A DNA stretch of 64,000 nt from Sphaerotilus uruguayifluvii (GTDB lineage: Bacteria > Pseudomonadota > Gammaproteobacteria > Burkholderiales > Burkholderiaceae_C), in NCBI RefSeq assembly GCF_013294065.1, contig NZ_JABSNM010000009.1, positions 124,001 to 188,000 of the forward strand, read 5' to 3'. Below are positions 16,548-25,089 of the stretch, in pieces. The stretch's first letter is position 1. The number at the start of each line of letters is the position of its first letter. The notes below the pieces were generated by a model that ran no database searches, was not told the DNA's origin, and saw only the letters and a list, made by a program, of their open reading frames with translations. The position numbers were made by a program, and so were the translations under genes.

Positions 16548-17906
16548 ATGCCCGCGCGGATCGCCACCATGCCCGTGCCCGCGACCATGGACGTTGCCGG
16601 TCGGCCAGCCATCCTTCCGGTGCTCTGGTCGACCATAGAGGAGGCGTGCTGGCTGTTGCAGGCCCGCTGGGCGGCGACGCGAGCGCCGCATACCAGGCTG
16701 CGGCATGTTCGGCGCATCGACGAGCGCCTGATGGCGCATCTGGAAGTCCTGGCGGTGGCCAAGACGACGCCTGCAGGCGCTGCCGGCGTCCGGCAGGCGC
16801 TGCAATCGGACCCCGGGCCCACGGCCGGTGCGATCTTCACCGGTGCCATTCAATGCTTGGAGGCCCAGGACCGGCCGGGCTTGAACGGTTTGTTTGCGGT
16901 GGCGGCGCTGCAGGATGTGTCGGACGAGGCTGAACGCGGCCTCATCGGCGCCTTTGGCTGGGTGGCTCCCCCAGCCCTCCAGGGCACGATCCGTGTTTTG
17001 CTGGCCTCCACCGAGCCGTTGCAGCGCTGCGTGGCCCTGGCGGCCTGTGCCATGCACCGCGTCGACCCGGGTCCTGCGCTGGACGCGGCCTGCACCGCCG
17101 AGGACGATGCCCTGCGTGCCCGTGCGTTCCGCGTGGCAGGGGAGGTGGGACGGGTGGAGTTGTTGCCGCTGCTGCAGGCGGCCGTCAGCCGAGACGGCGA
17201 GCCCGCCACGCTACGCTTCTGGGCGGCCCGCTCCGCGGTGCTGCTGGGCGGGCGGGATCCGGCGCTCGCCTGGTTGGCCACACTGGCCGAAGGCGCTGCA
17301 CCTTTCAGCGACGCCGCCGCCGAACTGTCCCTGAAAGCCCTCGACCTCCCCACCGCCCACCACCACCTGCGCCACTGCGCCGCCCTGACCAAAGCCGACA
17401 CCCCCGCGGCAGCCCAGGCCCGACGCCGCCTCATCCGCCGCTGCGGCATCACCGGCGATCCTCACCTCATCCCCTGGCTGATCGCCCAGATGACCGACCT
17501 GCGCCTGACCCGTCTGGCGGGCGAGGCGTTCTCGATGATCACGGGCGCCGACCTCGCCTGGCTGGACCTCGACCGCAAGCCACCCGCCGGCATCGACTTC
17601 GGTCCCAACGACGACCCCGAGGACGACAACGTCGCGATGGACGAGGACGACGGTCTGCCCTGGCCCGACCCCGACAAGGTCCAGGCGTGGTGGCAGGCGC
17701 AGCAGCACCGGTTCCCCGCCGGCCAGCGCTTCTTCGTCGGCGCGCCGCCCAGCCCCGCCCACGCGCTGAAAGTCCTGCGCGACGGCTACCAGCGCCAGCG
17801 CATCGCCGCGGCCCAGTGGGCCTGCCTGCTCACCCCCGGCACCAAGCTGTTCCCGACTGCCGCCCCCGCGTGGCGCCAGCAGCGCTGGCTGGCGGAGATG
17901 GGTTGA
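16548..17906 (+). CDS. TIGR02270-family HEAT-repeat T6SS-associated protein
   Basis: A 452-residue protein of the TIGR02270 type, commonly found at the end of vgrG/DUF2169/DUF4150 clusters. Residues about 130-330 are built from helical HEAT-like repeats (ALRARAFRVAGEVGRVELLPLLQAAV, RFWAARSAVLLG, AGITGDPHLIPWLIAQM-like units), followed by an acidic segment (PNDDPEDDNVAMDEDDGLPWPDPDKVQAWW) and a C-terminal GQRFFVGAPPSPAHALKVLRDGYQRQR block. There is no signal peptide. A second ATG at 16569 is a possible start. Role unknown; a scaffold for spike cargo is plausible. Confidence 0.8.
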   Translation: MPARIATMPVPATMDVAGRPAILPVLWSTIEEACWLLQARWAATRAPHTRLRHVRRIDERLMAHLEVLAVAKTTPAGAAGVRQALQSDPGPTAGAIFTGAIQCLEAQDRPGLNGLFAVAALQDVSDEAERGLIGAFGWVAPPALQGTIRVLLASTEPLQRCVALAACAMHRVDPGPALDAACTAEDDALRARAFRVAGEVGRVELLPLLQAAVSRDGEPATLRFWAARSAVLLGGRDPALAWLATLAEGAAPFSDAAAELSLKALDLPTAHHHLRHCAALTKADTPAAAQARRRLIRRCGITGDPHLIPWLIAQMTDLRLTRLAGEAFSMITGADLAWLDLDRKPPAGIDFGPNDDPEDDNVAMDEDDGLPWPDPDKVQAWWQAQQHRFPAGQRFFVGAPPSPAHALKVLRDGYQRQRIAAAQWACLLTPGTKLFPTAAPAWRQQRWLAEMG

Positions 17907-17910
17907 CACC

Positions 17911-18090
17911 GTGTGGCATGTCCCGTCGGCCCCCACCGTGCTGTCCGGCGTCGCCGTGCTGCTGTTGCTGCTCGTGGTGGTGGACAGCCTGCGCCATCGG
18001 CGGCTGACGCTCGCCGCACGCATCCGCCTGATGGTTGCGCTGATCTTCGCGGCCGTCGTGCTGTGGCTGCACCGGTCGGGCGCGGGTTGA
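17911..18090 (+). CDS. Small two-helix membrane protein
   Basis: A GTG-started frame of 59 codons immediately after the TIGR02270 gene. It encodes two hydrophobic segments (TVLSGVAVLLLLLVVVDSL and RLMVALIFAAVVLWLH) separated by a basic loop (RHRRLTLAARIR), consistent with a small inner-membrane hairpin protein. No family is recognised. It fills the gap before the PL7 lipoprotein. The start lacks a strong ribosome site, so the call is moderate. Confidence 0.5.
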   Translation: MWHVPSAPTVLSGVAVLLLLLVVVDSLRHRRLTLAARIRLMVALIFAAVVLWLHRSGAG

Positions 18091-18109
18091 ACGGGAGGAG
18101 GGGATCACC

Positions 18110-18976
18110 ATGCACCGTCGACACCTGCTGCTGGGCCTGGCCAGCGCCACCTGCCTGCCCGCTTGCGGCGGTGGAGGGGGCGATGGCACGGATGCCGCGT
18201 CCTCGCTCCCGCCGCCGGCCGAGCTGCTCGACCTCGATCACGTCACGCTGACCCTGCCGGTCAAGGCGGACGGCACGACCGGCGGTCTCCCAGCGCGCAC
18301 GCTGAAGACGGTCGAACTGCTGCCGTCCGCTGGCGCCCCGCGCGGGCATGAGTCGGACTGGTTCCGGTCGGTCTGGGTCGACGGTACCGGCGCCCGTGGC
18401 GAGGCAGCCGTCATGCTCTGGTGCCCGGTCACTGGCGCCTTGTCGAGCGCCACGTCCGACAGCCCGCGCACCGAGTTCCGCCATCAGGTGCGCAGCGGCG
18501 CGAACGATGGCTGGACGATCGGTGCCGGCTCGCCCGTGACGATGACGATCGACATCCTGCCGACGCAGATGCCGCCGCTGCGTGGCACGGTGATCGTCGC
18601 GCAGATCCACGGCTGGCAGATGAGCGACGCCCGTGGCGCGGTGGTCAGCGCGCCGCCGCTGCTGCTCGTCGTCGTCGAGCCGGGCCCGACCCGGGGCTGG
18701 CAGCTGCGCGCCAAGCTGCGGCGCAGCGCCGACGACAGCGTCAGCGGGTACGACAGCCTGGTGCTGCAGACCTTCGCGACGCCGGGCGAGGCCTGGCTGA
18801 CGCTGCAGGTGGCGGTCGCCGACATGCGGGTGCACATCAACGGCCGGTCGATGCCGATCGATCCGAGCTGGCGGGACATCGGGGCCTACTACAAGGCCGG
18901 CGTCTACCTCGACGAGACCGGCACGGACCCGGCGCAGGGCGGCCGTCTGCTGATGCGCCGACTGGTGTTCCGATGA
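18110..18976 (+). CDS. Lipoprotein with polysaccharide lyase family 7 (alginate lyase-like) domain
   Basis: A 288-residue predicted lipoprotein: basic N-terminus, hydrophobic stretch and lipobox LPAC with the acceptor Cys19, followed by a Gly-rich linker. The remainder matches PL7: the RTEFRH block (Arg120; RTELR in alginate lyases), AQIHGWQ (Gln165, His167) and YYKAGVYLDE (Tyr260-Tyr266; YFKAGxYxQ in the family). The catalytic Gln, His, Arg and Tyr set is therefore present. GGGAGGAGGGG lies about 12 bases ahead of the start. The enzyme would face the periplasm or surface and cut an anionic uronate polymer. It overlaps the next gene by four bases. PL7 membership is quite sure; the substrate is not known. 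Confidence 0.82.
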   Translation: MHRRHLLLGLASATCLPACGGGGGDGTDAASSLPPPAELLDLDHVTLTLPVKADGTTGGLPARTLKTVELLPSAGAPRGHESDWFRSVWVDGTGARGEAAVMLWCPVTGALSSATSDSPRTEFRHQVRSGANDGWTIGAGSPVTMTIDILPTQMPPLRGTVIVAQIHGWQMSDARGAVVSAPPLLLVVVEPGPTRGWQLRAKLRRSADDSVSGYDSLVLQTFATPGEAWLTLQVAVADMRVHINGRSMPIDPSWRDIGAYYKAGVYLDETGTDPAQGGRLLMRRLVFR

Positions 18977-19542
18977 GGGTGCGCCGGGCATCGGCCGTGG
19001 CCGGAGGGATGCTGCTGGCGGCGGCGACCGTCGCGTCGGCCGGCCTGCCGCACGCCTGCCGACCGCCGGCCGAGGTGGCGCAGCGGCTGCAGCAGGCCCG
19101 CGAGGTCTTCGACCCGGCTGCACCGCAGGCGGCCGTCGCGCTGTGGGATGCGGCGCTGGCCCAGGCGGCCGAGCCGCCGGCGCCGTCATGCCGGGTGGTC
19201 GAGACCGCGTGGCAGATCGGCGACTTCCTCAAGCTGCACGCGCGCACCTCGTCCGATCTGGCGCTCGACTACCTGAACCGCGGCATCGCGGCGCATCGTC
19301 CCGCGGCCGGCACCGAGGACCTGCCGCTGGCCAAGCTGCTGAAGACCGCGGGCCACTTCTTCGCCCGACGGGGCGACCGCGAGCGCGCCTGTCGCAGTCT
19401 GGCGGGCGCCGCCCGCGTGCTCGGCCGGCTGCCCGAGGCCGAGGTGAGCGTGCTGAGCGGCCAGATCCGGGACGAGCGTTCCCAGAACCGCTGCCCGGGC
19501 GACGGGGTGTCGCCGTGGGCCGATCCCGATCAGAACCGGTAA
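18973..19542 (+). CDS. Secreted TPR-like protein of unknown function
   Basis: A 189-residue protein with a signal peptide (VAGGMLLAAATVASAGLP) and a helical, alanine-rich mature part. Segments such as VAQRLQQAREVFDPAAPQAA, SSDLALDYLNRGIAAH and FFARRGDRERACRSLAGAAR look like TPR or Sel1-like helical repeats, with cysteines at CRPP, SCRV, ACRS and RCPG. Its ATG overlaps the PL7 lipoprotein stop, so the two are co-translated. Its 3' end overlaps the 3' end of the convergent porin gene by 13 bases. No function can be assigned. Confidence 0.7.
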   Translation: MRVRRASAVAGGMLLAAATVASAGLPHACRPPAEVAQRLQQAREVFDPAAPQAAVALWDAALAQAAEPPAPSCRVVETAWQIGDFLKLHARTSSDLALDYLNRGIAAHRPAAGTEDLPLAKLLKTAGHFFARRGDRERACRSLAGAARVLGRLPEAEVSVLSGQIRDERSQNRCPGDGVSPWADPDQNR

Positions 19543-20555
19543 CGCACCCCCACCGCCACCGACCGCCCGACCGTCTGCCCCCACACCCGGTCGTCCATGC
19601 CGACGACGTACAGATCCAGCGTCGAGTCCCATTCGTAGAGGTAGGCCAGGCTCCAGGTCTGCTGGCGCCGGTCGACCGCGTCGCCGAGCGCCCGTGACCG
19701 CGCGACCTGCAGCTGCACCTTGCCCGGCCCGAGCGGCGCCGACAGGCCGAGCGAGGCGATCCGGCTGGTGAGCTGCAGCCCGGTGTCGCGCACGAGCGTG
19801 TACTGCCCGAACACCTGCGCCCAGCCGGCGTTGTAGCTCAGCCCGAGCTGGCTGGCCTGCTCGCGGATCGCGTCGGCGAATTCGGGGTCGAGGCGCACGC
19901 GCTGCCACGAGGCCGAGACGGCCAGCAGGCCGCGGGCGTAGATCGCGTTCAGTGCCGACAGCCGGCCCGGGGCGTCGCGGTCGCCGTCGGCGGCCATCGC
20001 CGACAGCGTGACGTCGCCGAACTTCGGTGCGGTGTAGCCGATGGCGCGGTCCCAGTAGAAGTCGCCCTGCACGCCGATCAGGTTGCCGGCGGCGAACAGG
20101 TGGCGCACCGCCGGCGAGAAGCCGACCGAGTTGCCCAGCGCGTTGAAGCGGGCGGTCGTGTTGAACAGCAGCGTCTGCAGCCGCCCGGCGCGCACCTGGC
20201 CCCAGTCGCGGTGCGCCAGCGACACGAAGGCGTTGCGCGACAGCAGCGGATCGTTGTCGTTGCGGCCGGTGCGCAGGTCCTGGAAGCGGTAGAAGGTCTC
20301 CAGCGTGACTCCTGCCGTCACGCCGTTCTCGAAGCCGTAGCTGCCGGTGGCGCCGATGAAGGAGGCGGTCAGCGAGTTGCTGTTCAGGCGGTACTGGCGG
20401 TACAGGCCGGCCGGCTCGAAGCGGCCGTACGACAGGTCGGCGACACCGTAGATCGAATGATCGACCTGCGCGTGCGCCGCGGTGGCGCCGCACAGGGCCA
20501 GGGCGCCGGTCAGCACGATCCGGGTCATCGTCAGGCGGGCGAGGGGGCTCGGCAT
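19530..20555 (-). CDS. Gram-negative porin (Porin_4 type)
   Basis: A 341-residue outer-membrane trimeric porin typical of Burkholderiales. It has a signal peptide (VLTGALALCGATAAHAQ), the N-terminal first strand VDHSIYGVADLSYGRFEPAG, GATGSYGFENGVTAGVTLE with a following FYR strand, the loop RNAFVSLAHRDWGQVRAGRL, and the obligatory C-terminal aromatic VGVRYRF that directs Bam-mediated assembly. The start could be the ATG at 20555 or the one at 20528. It is the last gene of a minus-strand run that also holds the JDVT-CTERM protein and its protease; the 32-base gap suggests co-transcription. It passes small solutes, of unknown selectivity. Confidence 0.92.
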   Translation of the reverse strand: MPSPLARLTMTRIVLTGALALCGATAAHAQVDHSIYGVADLSYGRFEPAGLYRQYRLNSNSLTASFIGATGSYGFENGVTAGVTLETFYRFQDLRTGRNDNDPLLSRNAFVSLAHRDWGQVRAGRLQTLLFNTTARFNALGNSVGFSPAVRHLFAAGNLIGVQGDFYWDRAIGYTAPKFGDVTLSAMAADGDRDAPGRLSALNAIYARGLLAVSASWQRVRLDPEFADAIREQASQLGLSYNAGWAQVFGQYTLVRDTGLQLTSRIASLGLSAPLGPGKVQLQVARSRALGDAVDRRQQTWSLAYLYEWDSTLDLYVVGMDDRVWGQTVGRSVAVGVRYRF

Positions 20556-20587
20556 GGTGGACAGGTCTCCGGATCGTCGAGGGAGGC

Positions 20588-20902
20588 TCAGGCGGGCGGC
20601 CGGGCCGCCAGCCACAGCGCGTTCATGGCCGCATGCAGCGCGATGCAGGGGCCCAGGTGCCGCCAGCGCTGGTAGGCCCGACCGATGAGCCACGCCGGCA
20701 GCAGCGTCAGCCACGCCCAGACGCTGTCGGGCGCGCGCAGCGCGTGCGCCAGCGCGAAGCTCGCCGCCACGCCGAGGTTGATCGACGCCGCCGGCCAGCG
20801 GGTGCGGGTCAGCAGTGCCTCCTGCAGCCCGGCGCGCCAGACGATCTCCTCCAGCACCGGCGCGATCACCAGCAGGAGCAGCGGTGCCCATCCGGCGGTC
20901 AT
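20588..20902 (-). CDS. Short CPBP-family intramembrane protease, MrtJ-like
   Basis: A 104-residue membrane protein with the three motifs of CPBP (CAAX/ABI) glutamic-type intramembrane proteases: EEIVWR (the Glu pair and Arg), FALAHAL, and LHAAMNALW. Two or three hydrophobic helices surround them. It is shorter than most CPBP proteases, yet the motif set is complete and an in-frame stop lies just upstream, so no longer form exists. It begins 3 bases after a gene whose product ends in a JDVT-CTERM-like tail. Proteases of this kind (MrtJ) are associated with the JDVT-CTERM sorting system, so it probably processes that protein. The substrate link is inferred from adjacency. Confidence 0.75.
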   Translation of the reverse strand: MTAGWAPLLLLVIAPVLEEIVWRAGLQEALLTRTRWPAASINLGVAASFALAHALRAPDSVWAWLTLLPAWLIGRAYQRWRHLGPCIALHAAMNALWLAARPPA

Positions 20903-20905
20903 GGC

Positions 20906-23785
20906 TCATGACGCACGCTGCGTCGGCGGACGACGCCGCCGGCCGCGACGGCCCAGGATCAGCGCGGCCAGGGCCGCCAGCACGAGCAGCGTCGGATCGA
21001 GGGTCTCGTCGCCGGACACCCGGGCGATGCTGCAGCCGCCACCGCCGCCGCCCACCACGTCGGGGGCGGATTCGCCGCGTCCGGCCAGCGGTACCGACCG
21101 GACGCTGACGGCCAGGTCGGGGCCGGGGCTGCTGGTGACCTGCAGCGTGCCGCCCGTGTTGCCCGCCGCGGTCGGCACGAAGCGCACGGCGATGCGGCAG
21201 TCGGTGCCGGCCGCCAGCGTGAAGGGCGGCGCCGGGCAGGTGCGTCCCTCGACGACGAAGGCGCCGTCGACCGCCCAGCCGATCACCTGCACGGCGCTCT
21301 GCGCGTCGGCGCGCAGGACGATCTCGCCCGGTGGCGAGGCGGCGCCGACCCGCGCTGTGCCGAGGTCGAGGCGCTCGGGCGTGACCGCCAGCGTCGAGCC
21401 GCCGACCGGGCCGAGGCCGGTGCCGGTCAGCGCCAGCGGGGCCAGCGCGGTGCCGCTGGAGACGACCTGCAGGCGGGCGCCGTGCGTGCCCGGCGAGCCG
21501 GGGCTGAAGGCCAGCGTGATCGAGCAGGTCCGATCCGGCTCCAGCAGCGCGCCGGCGACGCAGGCGTCGGCCGCGCCGCCCTGGACCGGGAACATCGCCG
21601 CTTCCAGCCCGATGGTGTTGATCAGCGTGAGCCGGATCGCGCCCGGGCCGAGGTTGCGCAGGCTGACGGTGTGCCTGGTCGTGCCGGCGGCGCCGATCGC
21701 CTGGGTGCCGAAGTCGTGCACCTCGGTGCCGCCGACCCAGGTGACGACCGGCACGACGGCCGCGCTGCCGTGTCCGGTCACGGACAGCCTCGAGGGCGAG
21801 CCGGCGGCGCTGTGCGCGATGCTCAGCGTGGCGCGGTAGTCGGTGTCGGCGGCCAGCGGCGTGAAGCGCAGCGCCAGGTCGCAGGTCTGGCCGATGGCGA
21901 GCGTCGTGCCGGCGGCACAGCTCGGCGTGCTGTCCAGGCTGAAGCCGCTGCCGCTCAGGGTCACGCCGGTGAGCTGCAGGCTGGCGGTGCCGCTGTTGCG
22001 CAGCCGGACCGTGCGGGTGCCGTACAGGCCGTTGACGGTCTGGCTGCCGACGTCGAGCGGGTTGGCGGCGTCGATCGTCAGCACGCCGACTGGCTGCGGC
22101 AGGCCCAGGCCGGTCAGCGTCAGCACCGACGGGTTCGGCGCCGCACCGTCATGGGCGATCGAGAGCGTGGCGCTGCGGATGCCGGTGGCGCCGGGGCTGA
22201 ACTGCAGCGTCACGGTGCAGGTGGCGCCGACCGCCAGCGTGTTGCCGGCCGCGCAGGTGCCGGCGCGCAGGAAGTCGCCCGGGTGCGGGCCGCCCAGGCT
22301 CAGCGCGTTCAGCGTCAGCGGCTTCGAGCCGGTGTTGTGTGCCGTGACGGTGACCGTGCCTGATGGGGTCGCGCCGAGCACGGTGTCGGGGAAAGAGGGC
22401 TGCGCGGCGTCGAGCGAGAGCTGGCCGATGTCGGCGGTGCCGTCGAGGGTGATGGACAGCGGGCTGCCGCCGACCGCGCTGTCGTGGGCGATCGCCAGCG
22501 TGGCCTGGCGGTTGCCGCTCGCGGTCGGCGTGTAGTCCAGCGTCAGCGTGCAGCTCAGGCCCGGGTCCACGCGCGAGCCGGGCGTGCAGCCCGCGCCGGC
22601 GGCGATGCGGTAGTCGTCCTTTGCGGTGCCGGTGAAAGTGGGTGCGCCGAGCACGATCGCGGTGCTGCCGCGGTTGCTCAGGGCCGTGGACACGGGGCCG
22701 GCGGCGCTCGGGGTCAACCGCGTCGGCGAGGCCGTCAGCGGCCACGCCGCCGTGCCCGACAGGCCCAGGCTGGTGCTGACGGTGCCGCCGGTGCCGGTGA
22801 TGGTGACCGGGATGCTGGCGGGCAGGGGTGTGGAGATCGCGGCAGCGGTGGGCTGCCAGCGCAGGCTGACGGTGCAGACGCCGCTGTCGGCGGCGATGAC
22901 CCGGCCGGCGCATCCGGGGCTGTCTTCGGTGACGCCGGCGGGCAGGGTCAGCGCGTAGGTCCTGGCGTCCGGATAGGTGCTGCTGATCTGGACGGTCCGC
23001 ACGACCGAGGCGCCGCCGATCACCGCCTCGCCGAAGGCCAGGGCCTGCGGCGACAGCGTGACCGTCGGCCGGTAGGCGGTGGCGTCGACCGTGATCGTGC
23101 GGCCGCCGGCGGAGGCGGACGGCTGCACGTCGCTGCCGGCGTAGGTCGGCGTGACGGTGAGGGTGCTGGTGAGCGTGGCGCTGGTCTGCGGCGCCACCAC
23201 ATCGGCCGGCTGGGGCTGGAAGACGACGTCGAGGTCGAGGCGGCAGGTGCCGGGCGTCAGGCTGGATGAGGCCGCGGGCACGGTCAGGGCCGTGCAGGTG
23301 CTGCTCGATTTCCGGGTGACGCTGAAGCGCGGGTTGCTGCTGCTGAGGGCCAGCGTCAGCTCGGCGCCCCGGTAGTTGCTCAGCGTGAAGGAGGTCGAGG
23401 CCGTGCGTGTGGCGCCGGTGGCTGTGGTGCCGGGGAACGTCAGCGTGGCCGCGGCGGGCACGGCGAGGGCGTCGCGCAGGTTCAGCAGATAGGCTGCGAC
23501 GGCATCCCGATCCTGTGCCGTCAGCGTGTCGGCGACCGACTTCATCATCGAACAGCTGGCGTTCAGCCGTGTCTGCAGGTTCGATGCATTGCCGACGAAG
23601 TCTTCGGACAGACCGACGGCATAGCCCGAGCAGTCGTTCGGGGTCGTGGCCTGGACCGTCGGCGGGTTGGTGTGGCATCCAGCGCATTTCGGGGCCGCCA
23701 GTCCGAAGTTCTGCGCCTGGCTGGCGCCGGTGGCGGCCAGCAGCAGCGCCAGCCCGGCTGCTCTCGGGACGAACGTCGACATCAT
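20906..23785 (-). CDS. Large secreted choice-of-anchor-D protein with heme motif and JDVT-CTERM-like sorting tail
   Basis: A 959-residue exported protein. After the signal peptide (GLALLLAATGASQAQ) comes a monoheme cytochrome c-like domain with CAGCH (34-38) and a downstream CSMMKSVADTLTAQDRDAVAAYL helix. It is followed by many Ig-like beta units of the ASPM/SPD-2/Hydin (choice-of-anchor D) type, recognisable from repeated FSPGxxG-xRxATLSIAHDGA-LTGxG patterns with paired cysteines. The C-terminus is GGGGGGCSIARVSGDETLDP plus a hydrophobic helix and RRGRRRR, a tripartite sorting signal resembling JDVT-CTERM. The mature protein is thus likely cut and anchored in the envelope or on the surface. 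The adjacent MrtJ-like protease supports this. Ligand or partner unknown. Confidence 0.8.
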   Translation of the reverse strand: MMSTFVPRAAGLALLLAATGASQAQNFGLAAPKCAGCHTNPPTVQATTPNDCSGYAVGLSEDFVGNASNLQTRLNASCSMMKSVADTLTAQDRDAVAAYLLNLRDALAVPAAATLTFPGTTATGATRTASTSFTLSNYRGAELTLALSSSNPRFSVTRKSSSTCTALTVPAASSSLTPGTCRLDLDVVFQPQPADVVAPQTSATLTSTLTVTPTYAGSDVQPSASAGGRTITVDATAYRPTVTLSPQALAFGEAVIGGASVVRTVQISSTYPDARTYALTLPAGVTEDSPGCAGRVIAADSGVCTVSLRWQPTAAAISTPLPASIPVTITGTGGTVSTSLGLSGTAAWPLTASPTRLTPSAAGPVSTALSNRGSTAIVLGAPTFTGTAKDDYRIAAGAGCTPGSRVDPGLSCTLTLDYTPTASGNRQATLAIAHDSAVGGSPLSITLDGTADIGQLSLDAAQPSFPDTVLGATPSGTVTVTAHNTGSKPLTLNALSLGGPHPGDFLRAGTCAAGNTLAVGATCTVTLQFSPGATGIRSATLSIAHDGAAPNPSVLTLTGLGLPQPVGVLTIDAANPLDVGSQTVNGLYGTRTVRLRNSGTASLQLTGVTLSGSGFSLDSTPSCAAGTTLAIGQTCDLALRFTPLAADTDYRATLSIAHSAAGSPSRLSVTGHGSAAVVPVVTWVGGTEVHDFGTQAIGAAGTTRHTVSLRNLGPGAIRLTLINTIGLEAAMFPVQGGAADACVAGALLEPDRTCSITLAFSPGSPGTHGARLQVVSSGTALAPLALTGTGLGPVGGSTLAVTPERLDLGTARVGAASPPGEIVLRADAQSAVQVIGWAVDGAFVVEGRTCPAPPFTLAAGTDCRIAVRFVPTAAGNTGGTLQVTSSPGPDLAVSVRSVPLAGRGESAPDVVGGGGGGCSIARVSGDETLDPTLLVLAALAALILGRRGRRRRPPTQRAS

Positions 23786-23821
23786 GTGCTTCTCCCTGTT
23801 CCGGCCAGAGGAAAGTCCGCC

Positions 23822-25051
23822 CTACACGCAGTCCACCACCCGGAACTCCACCCGCCGGTCCAGCGCATCGCGCAGATCGTCCGTGCCGAGCCCGACCAGC
23901 GCCTCGCGCGAGCCCACGCCGGCGGCGCTCAGCCGGGCGCCGAGCGCGCGGTTGCTGCGCTCCAGCAGCTTCTGCACCGCCTCGGCGCGCTGGCGCGACA
24001 GCGTTTCGTTGGCGCGGGCGCTGCCGGTGCGGCTGGTGTGGCCGACGATGCGCACGCAGGCGTCGGCGCGGCCGGTCTCGCGCGCCAGCGTGTCGAGCCA
24101 GAGCTGGTACTGCTGCGGCAGGTCGCCGATCGGGCTGAAGCTCGTGCGTCCGGGCTGGAACAGGATCTTGATCGGCAGGCGCTTCGTGTCGAGTCCGGTC
24201 GCGATGATGCGTTCGAAGGCGCTGCGTGCGGCCTGCGGGTCGCCGAGCTTCCAGCTCGTCAGGTACAGCCCGTTGAGCACGCGCAGATCGCCCGGATCGG
24301 CCATCGTGTCGGCCTCGCGGTAGAGCTGGTGGGCCTCCTGCATGCGCCCGGCGCCGTAGGCCAGGATCGCCTCGTTGACCACCGCGGCGCCGGGCAGCCG
24401 GCTCAGGTAGTCCGGGTCGGCCGGGTCGCCGACGCGCGTGTTGACCTGGCACGAGTTGATGTAGCCGAGCGTCGTGCGGTCCTTGTGCCAGGTCGGGCTG
24501 TCGGCGTAGAACTTCAGCGGCTCCGGGTTGACCGAGTCGACCGTGCTGCGGTCGAGCTGCTTGGCCACCACCCGGCCGGTGCGCAGGTCGATCAGCGTCA
24601 GCCAGACGCGGAAGGCGTCGGGCACGGTGTCGACGGCGCGCTCGACGTTGACCGGCGTGAGCGTGCCGATCAGCAGCAGCGGCTTGTCGGCCAGCGCCTG
24701 CCGGGTCAGCGGGCGGGGTTTCCACTGCGGCGTCTGGCGTCGCAGCAGGGCTTCGAGCTGCTCGCCCATGCGTACCGTGCTGGCGGTCTGCGCGCCGGTG
24801 TTGGCGTCGATCAGCGGATCGATCACCAGCGTGCGGGCCTCGGCGCCGAGCTGATCGCGTGCCTGCAGCAGCAGTTGTTCGCCGGCCCGCGCGATCGCGT
24901 CCTCGAAGCGGATCGGGTCCGGCGCGACCAGATCCTTCGGGCGGGTCGGGGACGCGGAGGCGGACGGCTGCGCCTCGGCCGGCGGCAGCGACAGCATCGA
25001 CGACAGCAGCACCAGGGCGGCGGCGTACAGGCAGGCGGGCAGGAGCTTCAT
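23822..25051 (-). CDS. OmpA-family envelope protein with TPR-like middle
   Basis: A 409-residue exported protein (signal peptide MKLLPACLYAAALVLLSSML...AEA). The N-terminal half (residues about 45-200) includes IRFEDAIARAGEQLLLQARD, TLVIDPLIDANTG and LVDKPLLLIGTLTPV-like blocks, suggesting a CsgG/LpoB-like fold. A TPR-like stretch follows (AILAYGAGRMQEAHQLYREA, LTSWKLGDPQAARSAFERII), then a C-terminal OmpA domain (VRIVGHTSRTGSARANETLS and RRVEFRVVDC) that binds peptidoglycan. It is co-directional with the cytochrome lipoprotein 38 bases upstream and the anchor-D gene 36 bases downstream, so it probably links that surface assembly to the cell wall. Confidence 0.85.
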   Translation of the reverse strand: MKLLPACLYAAALVLLSSMLSLPPAEAQPSASASPTRPKDLVAPDPIRFEDAIARAGEQLLLQARDQLGAEARTLVIDPLIDANTGAQTASTVRMGEQLEALLRRQTPQWKPRPLTRQALADKPLLLIGTLTPVNVERAVDTVPDAFRVWLTLIDLRTGRVVAKQLDRSTVDSVNPEPLKFYADSPTWHKDRTTLGYINSCQVNTRVGDPADPDYLSRLPGAAVVNEAILAYGAGRMQEAHQLYREADTMADPGDLRVLNGLYLTSWKLGDPQAARSAFERIIATGLDTKRLPIKILFQPGRTSFSPIGDLPQQYQLWLDTLARETGRADACVRIVGHTSRTGSARANETLSRQRAEAVQKLLERSNRALGARLSAAGVGSREALVGLGTDDLRDALDRRVEFRVVDCV

Positions 25052-25089
25052 GACGGCGGCCTTGCGAGGACAGGGCGGAAAACGAGGGG

